From Astragalus membranaceus (Eukaryota; Streptophyta; Magnoliopsida; Fabales; Fabaceae), in the NCBI GenBank assembly GCA_039519185.1, contig CM076847.1:73605247-73669246 (forward strand): a DNA stretch of 64,000 bases, read 5' to 3'. The position numbers and the translations under genes were made by a program. Under the pieces are notes generated by a model, which searched no databases, had not been told where the DNA came from, and saw nothing but the letters and a program-made list of their open reading frames with translations. The stretch's first letter is position 1. Every line of letters begins with the position of its first letter. This document shows positions 32,491 to 43,402 of this stretch, piece after piece.

Positions 32491-34670
32491 TGTAACACCC
32501 CTTTTCTACCCTTATATTACACGTCATTTATCAGAGTAATCCCTTTCAAAAATATTATTTTCATTGATAGAAAAGAAATGCTACAATTTCGTTAAAAACA
32601 AACTCATCAATTTCACTCTTCAAATTTTCGCAACAAAACATCCTTCATGGAAAATCAAATCCTCAAAATTCACATCACAGCGGAATAAACAACAACTCAC
32701 CAATAACTCTCAAACACGTCTCAAATATATCAATAAGATCATTAAAACAACTAATTAAATCGTTTATCAAAATTCACCCACGCCCCCTAGGTGTTACAGT
32801 ATCAGAGAGCGACACAAAATACATCCCAAGGCTAAAAGGAAGGCAGCAGATCCTTCACTCGCGATTACCTGCAGCGTTGCCACAATAGAGCAACATTCCA
32901 AGCAGAAGGGGTGAGAATTTTAACAAAACATAATCAAGCATATGATAGAGTAATGGAGACAAACAATTTCTACAACATCATTATTAACATCACATCATCA
33001 TCACCCAAACACCAATTCACAACACAGTTTGGCAACAAGCCACAATCATGACCATGCATGTAAATGCAACCCCCACCAGGGCATATGCATGATGGTACCA
33101 TATTCATCACAATTAAGAGGCCGAAGCCTATTCTTCACAGGAGGCCGAAGCCTATTCTTCACATTATGCACATGCCATGAGACTCTATATACACATGTGC
33201 ATTTCATCAAACACTCACCTGGAGTACTCATCATCATCATCATCATCAAACACTCATAGAGTGTATTCGTCGTAATCATCAAAATCATATATATCACATC
33301 ATCATAATCACTCATAGAGTGAACTCGTCATATTCATCAAAATTATATTGCAACATCATCATAGTTTTAATTGGAAAAACTTCACATTTTAGATGAGAGA
33401 ACATCACTTTTAATTTTAGAAAAGCACCACATTTTTAATCGGGAAAACTTCACATTTATAGAGAAACATCACATTTTAAATTTGAGATAGACCCCACATT
33501 TTAATAGTGAAAACATCATATTTTCATTGGGAAAGTATCACATTTTTAATTGGAGAAACAGTGTGAAAAACAGCAAGAAAAACAGTGGAGAAACAGTGAG
33601 AAATAGCGAAAAAAAATGGCTCGCGCTTGGGGCGCGAAACAACAGCAACAACACGCCCAGCGCAGCACGCCTTGCGCCTGGGGCGCGAGCGGGGCGCGAA
33701 ACAACAGAAACAACACGCCCAGCGCAGCACGCCTTGCGCCTGGGGCGCGACCCGAGCGCGACCGAGGCGCAAAACAGCAGCCACAACAGCTCGCTTGCAG
33801 GAGTGATCAGATTTTTAGAATTTTCATCCAGACATCATCCAATGCATCAAAAAACAATTTCATCACACATTGTTCATCGCCCAATTCAACACAATTTCAT
33901 CAAGACATCATCAAATTCATCAAGAACAATCATCAAAAATTCATCACGTAATCCCTCAAAATGTTCATCAAAGCAAACATCGAAATTCCCCGAAGGGAAC
34001 GTCAACAACTCATCAAACAAAACCTCAACATTTCAATTACACTACTACACCCAAAAATCCCACAAAACCCCAATCACATACTCGATTTTATTGAATTAAA
34101 ACGCTCACCCTTACCTCGAATTTTGCGTGCTCCGGAAGACAATGACGAAGAGTCACGAACAAAACCCAGCAACACAACGAACGAAGCTTCTCCTTCCTCC
34201 TTCGAAACCGTAGTCACGCCTACTTCTTGATCAAGGGGGAAATCAACACACGGAGATTAGGGCTTGAAAGTCACAACACTAGGAAAGGAAGATAAACGAC
34301 AAGGAAGGATTGAGAACTCTTACCTAACGAAACCTCGAGAGATTTCCCTTCCTTCTTCTCCTTTAGCGTCGTACGATGCTCCCTCTCTTCTCACTCTCTC
34401 AAATTTCGTTTTCTTTCTCTGATGCAAGGAGTGAGGCGCAAAACCCTAACCCCTTAGCTTCAAGAGCCTCAGGAGCGCCTAAGCTATCGGGCTTGGCTTC
34501 CTGGGCCATTTTTCACCACCCTTGAGTTGCCAACATCACCCCCCAATACTCGTTCCACTTCCTGAACCACACCCATCATTTTAATTAAATTAATCACGCC
34601 TCCGACTAAAATTTAATAATTCACTAATCAAATTAATTAAATTAATTAAATTATTTTTCGGGGTGTTACA
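32491..34670 (-). repeat. 3' LTR of nested gypsy element (2180 bp)
   Basis: It pairs with 38678-40869. The two differ by small indels, for example one fewer GCGCGAGCGGG unit here (about 33630-33660) and one more ATC unit near 33230-33245, plus scattered bases. The CG-rich portion (about 33620-33790) repeats CGCCCAGCGCAGCACGCCTT. No gene is seen; open frames here are chance. Confidence 0.92.
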
Positions 34671-34678
34671 ACTCTCCC

Positions 34679-35182
34679 CTACTTAGGATTTTTCGTCCTC
34701 GAAAACATACCTGATTCAAATAACTCTGGATACGACTCTCGCATCCTGTCCTCCAGCTCCCAAGTCAGGCTTTCACTAGCTGCCCCAAACCAAACGACCT
34801 TCACCAGATTGATCTCCTTACCTCGCAAGGTCTTCACTTCACGATCCTCAATTCGTACAGGCATGGTCTCCACAGTGAGATTGTCCCGCACTTCCACATC
34901 ATCTGGTTGAATCACATGAGACGGATCCGCAACATACTTCCGAAGCTGCGACACGTGAAACACGTCGTGCAAGTTTGAAAGGTTAGGTGGTAAGGCCACC
35001 CGATATGCAACATTTCCAACTCTCTCCGTAATCTGATACGGCCCGATGAATCGAGGAGTCAACTTCTTTGATTTCAGCGCACGCCCGACACCAGTCATAG
35101 GTGTGACCCTCAAGAACACGTGGTCACCCGCTTCAAACTCTAAATCTTTCCTTCTCTTATCATGGTAGCTCTTCTGTCTACT
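34679..35182 (-). pseudogene. Nested gypsy integrase C-terminal tail
   Basis: Minus-strand code runs from the residues after the UAG at 35183-35185 to the stop at 34679. It includes [30 protein letters not shown], and [18 protein letters not shown] before the terminal KNPK. It is the GPY/F-like plus chromodomain-like region. Confidence 0.9.
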
Positions 35183-35636
35183 CTACGACGCTTTCATTTT
35201 CTCTCGGATCATCTTCACTTTCTCAGTAGTTTCTCTAACCAGTTCAGGTCCAAGTATTAAACTTTCCCCAGTCTCATACCAACATACCGGAGTCCTACAC
35301 CTCCGACCATATAACGCTTCAAACGGTGCCATCCCAATACTGGAATGATAACTATTGTTGTAGGTGAACTCAATTAACGGGAGATGAGTGTCCCACGCAC
35401 CTCCCTGCTCTAGCACACATGATCTCAGCAGGTCTTCCAATGATTGAATTGTCCTCTCTGTCTGCCCATCAGTTTGAGGATGATAAGCTGAACTCAACCT
35501 CAATTTCGAACCCAACTCCTTCTGCAAACTACCCCAAAAGTCCGAAGTAAACCTCGGGTCTCTATCTGACACAATGCACAAAGGAACACCATGCAGCTTC
35601 ACAATCACTTGAATGTAGATCTCAGCCAATCTCGAT
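35183..35636 (-). pseudogene. Nested gypsy integrase core, frameshifted and stopped
   Basis: The code starts around [18 protein letters not shown] and includes [12 protein letters not shown] and [10 protein letters not shown]. It ends at TAG (35183-35185) where the sister copies have CAG (Gln of SQSRQKS). Upstream, near 35637, CCGGATCGAG replaces CCGGTGTCGAG, a net one-base loss that shifts the frame out of the preceding [18 protein letters not shown] segment (35640-35795). Confidence 0.9.
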
Positions 35637-35797
35637 CCGGATACTTAATACCAATAGGAATAAAATGTGCCGACTTCGTCAATCTATCCACAACTACCCA
35701 AATCGAATCATGCCCTCTCACCGTATTAGGTAACCCAGTCACAAAATCCATAGAGATACTATCCCACTTCCACTCTGGAACATTCAACGGTTGCATC

Positions 35798-37567
35798 TGC
35801 AACCACATTAGCTTTACCTGGGTGATAACTCAATTCAAAATCATAATCTTTTAATAGCTCTAACCACCGGCGCTGCCTCATATTCAACTCTTTCTGATCG
35901 AACAGATACCGAAGACTCTTGTGATCACTGAACACCTCAAATCTCGATCCATACAAATAATGTCTCCAAATTTTCAACGCAAACACCACAGCAGCAAGTT
36001 CTAAGTCATGAGTGGGGTAATTCTTCTCATGAATTCTCAATTGCCTCGACGCATAAGCGACCACTTTCCCATTCTGCATAAGCACACCACCCAAACCCAT
36101 CTTGGAAGCATCACAGTATACTACAATCGGCTCAACCGGACTAGGTAGGGTCAACACTGGAGACGTAGTCAACCTCCTCTTCAGCTCATTGAAACTTTCT
36201 TCACATCGGTCATCCCAAACAAAAGCCTTGCCCTTGCAAGTTAATTGAGTCAATGGCAGAGCCAACTTCGAAAACCCCTCAATGAATCTTCTATAATAGC
36301 CAGCCAATCCCAGAAAACTCCTTATTTCAGTAACTGACTTTGGAGACTCCCATTGCAACACTGCATCAACTTTGGAAGGATCCACCGCAATCCCCTCCCT
36401 AGAAATCACATGACCGAGAAAACTGGCCTCTTTCAACCAAAACTCACACTTGGACAACTTGGCATATAACTTTCGACTCCTCAGAATTTCTAACACCAAC
36501 CTCAGGTGTTCCGCATGCTCCTCTTCTGACTTAGAGTAAATCAGAATGTCATCAATGAAAACTACCACAAACTTGTCCAAGTACTCACGAAAGATTTGGT
36601 TCATGTATCCCATGAATACCCCCGGCGCATTAGTCACACCGAAAGGCATAACGGAATACTCATAGTACCCATATCTTGTCCTAAATGCCGTCTTCTGGAC
36701 ATCTTCATCCTTGACCTTGATTTGATGATAACCAGACCTTAAGTCAATCTTGCTAAATACTTTAGCACCCACTAACTGATCCATCAAGTCATCAACTCTT
36801 GGCAACGGATACTTGTTCTTGATTGTAACTTTATTTAACTGTCGATAGTCTACGCACAACCTCATACTACCATCTTTCTTTTTCACTAGCAACACTGGAG
36901 CTCCCCAGGGTGACACACTCGGTCTTACAAACTTCTTTTCTAATAAATCTTCAAGTTGCTTTTTCAATTCTGCCAACTCAGATGCAGACATCCTATATGG
37001 TGCCATAGACACAGGCTTAGTGCCAGGAACCAGATCAATAGCAAACTCCACCTCTCTCTCTGGTGGTACATCCGGAATCTCATCAGGGAACACCTCAGAA
37101 AACTCACGCACTACCAGCAACACATCAATCTTCGCTTGGCTCTCGGCAGACAACGACGCCAACAGAGAAAACAGCTGAACCTCTTCTCTCATCACTCTAT
37201 GCAGCTGACCCGCAGATAACAAACCAGACTCCTCTTCAAGCGATTCAAAACTCACGGACCTCTCCCGACAGTTGATATGAACATGGTTATCAACTAACCA
37301 GTCCATACCCAGAATGACATCCATTCCACTCAGCGGCAAACAGATCAAATCAATTAAGAATTCTCTACCATATATAGATACAGGACATTTGGCACAAACA
37401 GCGGAGGTAGTCACCGAACCCTTAGCTGGAGTATCGATAACCATCTCCCTCAACATATCAGATAAAACAAGGCTTAATTTCTCAACACAAGCAGCAGCAA
37501 TAAAACTATGGGTAGCACCCGTATCAACAATAGCAACAAGAGGAAAATTATTGATATAGCACGTTCC
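35798..37567 (-). pseudogene. Nested gypsy protease, RT and RNase H
   Basis: It follows in frame after the UGA that ends the gag frame. The protease, RT ([42 protein letters not shown]) and RNase H ([33 protein letters not shown]) are readable without stops. It breaks at ANVVADA, near 35797, where the code jumps straight to [12 protein letters not shown] of the integrase in another frame. The missing 485 bp removes the RNase H/integrase link and the integrase zinc finger. Confidence 0.92.
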
Positions 37568-38566
37568 TCAAATCTCATTCACCACATCAGACTCAGCCAG
37601 AGCGAACACTTTTCCAAAGGACTTTTCCTTCTTGGGTTTTGAGCACTGTGTACTGATGTGACCACTCTCCTCACAATTGAAGCATACTACATCTTTCTTA
37701 TCACAGTTGAAAGACATGTGTCCCTCCTTCCCACACTTGTAACATCTCTTCTTCTCCTTATTTGGGAAATCTGGACTCTTATGGCCTACTTTCCCACACG
37801 TGTAACAAGTAACACTGGCTGCAGCATCTCCCCCACTTCGCTTAGGCCCACCAACAAACTTACCTTTGCCCTTACCAGCAGGCGCCTCATATGGTTTACC
37901 GCGACCCGAAAAATTCTTTTGCTTTTCCCTCATAACTCTGGAGAAGGCATTATTGTCCTCCTCAAAAATCCTGGCGCTATTAACCAACAATGGAAACACA
38001 CGAATTTGCTGATACCCTATGGCTCTCTTAATGTCAGCACGTAACCCATTTTCAAACTTGATGCATTTGGAGAACTCTGCACCCTCTCCATCATAATGAG
38101 GATAAAACTTAGACAGCTCAGTAAATTTTGCAGCATACTCAGTTACAGTCATGTTACCTTGCTCAAGTCTCAGAAACTCAACCTCCTTCTTCCCGCGGAC
38201 ATCCTCCGGATAGTACTTTCTCTTGAATTCCCTCTCAAACACAGCCCAAGTAACCCCCTCATTGGCAGCCGTCAACCCCTGACTAGTCGCCCTCCACCAG
38301 TCATAAGCCTCTTTCTTCAGCATATGTGTGCCATAGCGAACCTTCTGAGCATCGGTGCAATCCATAACGCGGAAGATCCGCTCCATCTCGCTTAGCCACT
38401 CAAGGGCACCATCAGGATTATACCCGCCTTCAAAAGCAGGAGGGTTCTCACGCTGGAACGTAGCCAAACTACGCGTCCCATCACCAATAGCATTGGGTAT
38501 GTTACCCACAACCCCAGCTATAGCCTGCAAGGCAGCAGCAAGTGCAGCATCGTTCCGTCCTGCCAT
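37568..38566 (-). pseudogene. Nested gypsy Gag, ended by UGA
   Basis: The code starts [18 protein letters not shown], like the sister copies. It has the capsid domain and three zinc knuckles. The first has lost its last Cys (CYTCGKVGHKSPDF), while CYKCGKEGHMSFNC and [14 protein letters not shown] are complete. The frame ends at TGA just after AESDVVNEI, where the sister copies have CGA and continue into protease. The early end is thus a nonsense change in the polyprotein. Confidence 0.92.
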
Positions 38567-38661
38567 TCTAGCACTGCAACAAAGAATAGAATTTAGAAAC
38601 GAGTAACAACTAGAATGCTACTCAACTCGACGACTCAACCACCGGCCGGACAGACCGAACT

Positions 38662-38673
38662 GCTCTGATACCA
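38662..38673 (-). other. Primer binding site of nested gypsy element
   Basis: On the minus strand this is TGGTATCAGAGC, the exact plant initiator tRNA-Met type site, four bases from the LTR. Confidence 0.9.
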
Positions 38674-38677
38674 CTAA

Positions 38678-40869
38678 TGTAACACCTCTTTTCTACCCTT
38701 ATATTACACGTCATTTATCAGAGTAATCCCTTTCAAAAATATTATTTTCATTGATAGAAAAGAAATGCTACAATTTCGTTAAAAACAAACTCATCAATTT
38801 CACTCTTCAAATTTTCGCAACAAAACATCCTTCATGGAAAATCAAATCCTCAAAATTCACATCACAGCGGAATAAACAACAACGCACCAATAACTCTCAA
38901 ACACGTCTCAAATATATCAATAAGATCATTAAAACAACTAATTAAATCGTTTATCAAAATTCACCCACGCCCCCTAGGTGTTACAGTATCAGAGAGCGAC
39001 ACAAAATACATCCCAAGGCTAAAAGGAAGGCAGCAGATCCTTCACTCGCGATTACCTGCAGCGTTGTCATAATAGAGCAACATTCTAAGCAGAAGGGGTG
39101 AGAATTTTAACAAAACATAATCAAGCATATGATAGAGTAATGGAGACAAACAATTTCTACAACATCATTATTAACATCACATCATCATCATCACCCAAAC
39201 ACCAATTCACAACACAGTTTGGCAACAAGCCACAATCATGACCATGCATGTAAATGCAACCCCCACCAGGGCATATGCATGATGGTACCATATTCATCAC
39301 AATTAAGAGGCCGAAGCCTATTCTTCACAGGAGGCCGAAGCCTATTCTTCACATTATGCACATGCCATGAGACTCTATATACACATGTGCATTTCATCAA
39401 ACACTCACCTGGAGTACTCATCATCATCATCATCAAACACTCATAGAGTGTATTCGTCGTAATCATCAAAATCATATATATCACATCATCATAATCACTC
39501 ATAGAGTGAACTCGTCATATTCATCAAAATTATATTGCAACATCATCATAGTTTTAATTGGAAAAACTTCACATTTTAGATGAGGGAACATCACTTTTAA
39601 TTTTAGAAAAGCACCACATTTTTAATCGGGAAAACTTCACATTTATAGAGAAACATCACATTTTAAATTTGAGATAGACCCCACATTTTAATAGTGAAAA
39701 CATCATATTTTCATTGGGAAAGTATCACATTTTTAATTGGAGAAACAGTGTGAAAAACAGCAAGAAAAACAGTGGAGAAACAGTGAGAAACAGCGGAAAA
39801 CAATGGCTCGCGCTTGGGGCGCGAGCGGGGCGCGAAACAACAGCAACAACACGCCCAGCGCAGCACGCCTTGCGCCTGGGGCGCGAGCGGGGCGCGAAAC
39901 AACAGAAACAACACGCCCAACGCAGCACGCCTTGCGCCTGGGGCGCGACCCGAGCGCGACCGAGGCGCAAAACAGCAGCCACAACAGCTCGCTTGCAGGA
40001 GTGATCAGATTTTTAGAATTTTCATCCAGACATCATCCAATGCATCAAAACACAATTTCATCACACATTGTTCATCGCCCAATTCAACACAATTTCATCA
40101 AGACATCATCAAATTCATCAAGAACAATCATCAAAAATTCATCACGTAATCCCTCAAAATGTTCATCAAAGCAAACATCGAAATTCCCCGAAGGGAACGT
40201 CAACAACTCATCAAACAAAACCTCAACATTTCAATTACACTACTACACCCAAAAATCCCACAAAACCCCAATCACATACTCGATTTTATTGAATTAAAAC
40301 GCTCACCCTTACCTCGAATTTTGCGTGCTCCGGAAGACAATGACGAAGAGTCACGAACAAAACCCAGCAACACAACGAACGAAGCTTCTCCTTCCTCCTT
40401 CGAAACCGTAGTCACGCCTACTTCTTGATCAAGGGGGAAATCAACACACGGAGATTAGGGCTTGAAAGTCACAACACTAGGAAAGGAAGATAAACGACAA
40501 GGAAGGATTGAGAACTCTTACCTAACGAAACCTCGAGAGATTTCCATTCCTTCTTCTCCTTTAGCGCCGTACGATGCTCCCTCTCTTCTCACTCTCTCAA
40601 ATCTCGTTTTCTTTCTTTGATGCAAGGAGTGAGGCGCAAAACCCTAACCCCTTAGCTTCAAGAGCCTCAGGAGCGCCTAAGCTATCGGGCTTGGCTTCCT
40701 GGGCCATTTTTCACCACCCTTGAGTTGCCAACATCACCCCCCAATACTCGTTCCACTTCCTGAACCACACCCATCATTTTAATTAAATTAATCACGCCTC
40801 CGACTAAAATTTAGTAATTCAACTAATCAAATTAATTAAATTAATTAAATTATTTTTCGGGGTGTTACA
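38678..40869 (-). repeat. 5' LTR of nested gypsy element (2192 bp)
   Basis: It has the same termini as 32491-34670. It carries one more GCGCGAGCGGGGCGCG unit (about 39815-39840). It ends GGGGTGTTACA and is followed by the CTAAA duplication. Confidence 0.92.
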
Positions 40870-41786
40870 CTAAACGTGTTGTTACCCAAATTTCAAAGGT
40901 GATATGTATGATGATAATGTAACATGAATTATGATGATTTGTGACGAATATACTCTATGAGTATGATTATAATGATGCTGTAATGTGATTGTGATGAATT
41001 ACGACGAATACACTCTATGAGTGTTTTATGACGATGATGATGAGTACTCCAGGTGAGTGTCTTTTTTTGGTGAAATTGCACATGTGTCCATAGAGTCTCA
41101 TAGCATGTGCACATTGTGACGAATAGGCTTCGGCCTCTTAATGATGACGGTGTGCCCCTAGTGGCTTATTATGACGAGTATGGTACCATCATGCATATAC
41201 CCAGGTGTGGGTTGCATTATCATGCATATTCATGACTGTGACTTGTTGGCAAATTGTGTTTTGAGTTGGTGTTTGGCGATGATGATGTGGTGTTGATAAT
41301 GATGTTGTATGATTGTTTGTCTTCATTACTCTACTATGTGCTTGATTATGTTTTGTTGAAATTATCACCCCTTCTGCTTGGAATGTTGCTCTATTGTGGC
41401 AACGCTGCAGGTAACCGCGAGTGAAGGTCTTGCTGCCTTCTGTGTTAGCTATTGGGATGTCTGTCGAGTCGCTCTCTGATATTGTAGCACCTAGGGGGCG
41501 TAGTTGAAGTTAGTTAGTTGTTGATTAACTGTTTAATGATTATGTTGAGAATATGAGATGTGTTTGAGGGGCTTAGTGAGTTATTATCTTATTCCGCTGT
41601 GACGTGTTGATTTATGAGGTTTAATTTTTATGACGGTGGTTTGTTGCACAAACTTTAATGAGTGCAAACGATGAGTTTCTTATGACGATGTGGCATTTTT
41701 TTTCTATCAATTAAATTAATATTTTTGAAAAGGAAATTTACTCTGATAATGATGTGTAAATTGAGGGGTAGAAAAGGGGTGTTACA
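40870..41786 (+). repeat. Ty3/gypsy LTR 3, right part
   Basis: It resumes CTAAACGTGTTG exactly where the left part stopped, and ends GGGGTGTTACA at 41786. This is the right end of the tandem array; the next bases are ACACC. The matching left target duplication would be outside the window. Confidence 0.92.
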
Positions 41787-43402
41787 ACACCTGTGCACAA
41801 GCTCACATAGGACAAAACACCCTTTTCTTCATTTTGGCACATGGGACCACTCTGATTCTTTCTCCACACATCCTCAACTACCTCGGTGCTACCATAGCAT
41901 CTTCACAGCATTCTGACTTTAAAATCCTGCACATTAACTACACGCATAAAATCCAACAAAAAAGGCACCTTGCGTGCCCAAAATACTCTTTTGACATACT
42001 AACACTTTCCTAATTAATTCTTAACAAAAGACATATTTATTTACACTAATTACTTTAGGATAGCATTAATTCTCATTTGTTTTGGCATAAATAACTCTTA
42101 TTTCTAAGAGTTATCACTACTCTTTTACAATTCTCCAATACAACAATAACCAATATAACAATTCTCTATTTGTCAAAAAAAAAGAATACCATCTGGGTCA
42201 TTTAACTTATTTTCTATTTTCGTTTAGGTCCCTTAAGTTTTCGAGGTAACGAATAGGTCATTTAACTTTTAAAAATGTTGCACCGTTTTCCCATTTAAAG
42301 TTTTAACACTAACTTTGTTAACAAAATGATTACGTGGCTGTTATTGAGATGATATGTCTCTTACACATGCTTATGTGGCATTAAACACAAGCTGGATCAT
42401 TTTTTAAAATTAATTTTTATTAAAAATAAATTGAAAATTGTATTCATCATCTTCACCATCTCATATAACCTGCCCAAATTTGTTTTGCTTTTCTCAAGCG
42501 AAGAGATTGCAGGAACTTTGGCTACAAAAACTATATCCAATCTCTAACTATTTATCCTTTCAATCAATTAAAAAGAACTTTTCAATTGAATCATGGACAA
42601 AGAGTTTAAAAAAAAGAACCCATTTGAGCAAAAAGAACCCATAATAAGGAATCTGATATTGAATCTGCAATATCTAACCCATTTGAGCATTCGAAACCAA
42701 AAAGAACCCATTATTTTTAGTTAAAAATTAATTATTTATTCAAATTAAAAAAAGCCCCAAAACAATGGCAATTAGGGTTCCTCATATTCACCTTCTTCAA
42801 TCCATTATTCCATGAAATTGGCAATATGCAAATAGAACCGTTTAAATCGAAAACAGAGCCCGCGTTTAACTCAAAAATAGAAATTGATTGGAAATAAAAT
42901 CGAACGAGAAAGGATATTGCTGAGAAAAGAAATCGCTGGGAAGATGACAAAAATCGAAAATGATGGAAATCGAAATTGATGGGAAACCAAATCGAAAACC
43001 AAATCGCTGGAAAAGAGAAATGAAAGAAAAAATGAAATGGTTTTCCAACAGCTCCGATTTGAAACAAAAACGATTTGAAGAAGATGTTCCAACTGCTCCA
43101 ATTTGTTTCTCCAAGTTAGCGTAAGATGACGTGGCAGCCACATGACAGGCGCGATGTCATTTAATGAGGTCCACGTCACCTTTTTTTGACACATGCCTCC
43201 ACATCAGCTAAAAAAAATTAAAAACCCCCAGTTGGACTAAATGTCTAAATTTTTCATAATAGGGGGACTAAATGTCTGAGTTTTAAAATAGGGGAACCAA
43301 ATGTCAGAATTTTTGAAAATAGGGGGACCAAAACTATAATTTAGCCAAACAGTTTGTTTTCTTATCTAGAGTGTCTAATATATGATATTTATAATGATAG
43401 TG
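41787..43402. other. Non-coding stretch with a possible dispersed repeat
   Basis: From 41787 to 42180 I see nothing assignable. From about 42190 to 43350 there is a segment whose two ends carry similar sequence in inverse orientation: GGGTCATTTAACTTATTTTC and TTTAGGTCCC on the left, GGGGGACTAAATGTCTGAG and GGGGGACCAAAACTATAA on the right. Such ends are common in plant dispersed repeats. I could not define clear TIRs or a target duplication. Minus-strand open frames of about 100 codons (42732-43194) have no recognisable domain. Confidence 0.4.

Larger units (their letters stand above)
32491..40869 (-). mobile_element. Ty3/gypsy element nested in LTR 3, opposite orientation (8.4 kb)
   Basis: It starts TGTAACACCCC and ends GGGGTGTTACA, with CTAAA duplicated on both sides (32486-32490 and 40870-40874). 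LTRs are 32491-34670 and 38678-40869. The minus-strand primer site GCTCTGATACCA (38662-38673) and purine tract (34671-34681) agree with the gene order. Its proteins are close to those of the host array, so it belongs to the same family, but its LTRs are a distinct subfamily. It has stops, a frameshift and a 485-bp deletion, and so is defective. Confidence 0.95.

Noticed and set aside
33527..34230. Several Ala/Arg-rich open frames in the nested gypsy LTR (also at 39714-40428)
   Set aside because: They lie within a defined LTR and come from a CG-rich repeat. They overlap in all frames and lack domains.
42732..43194. Minus-strand frames rich in Phe/Ser
   Set aside because: AT-rich composition effect with no recognisable domain; three frames are open together.
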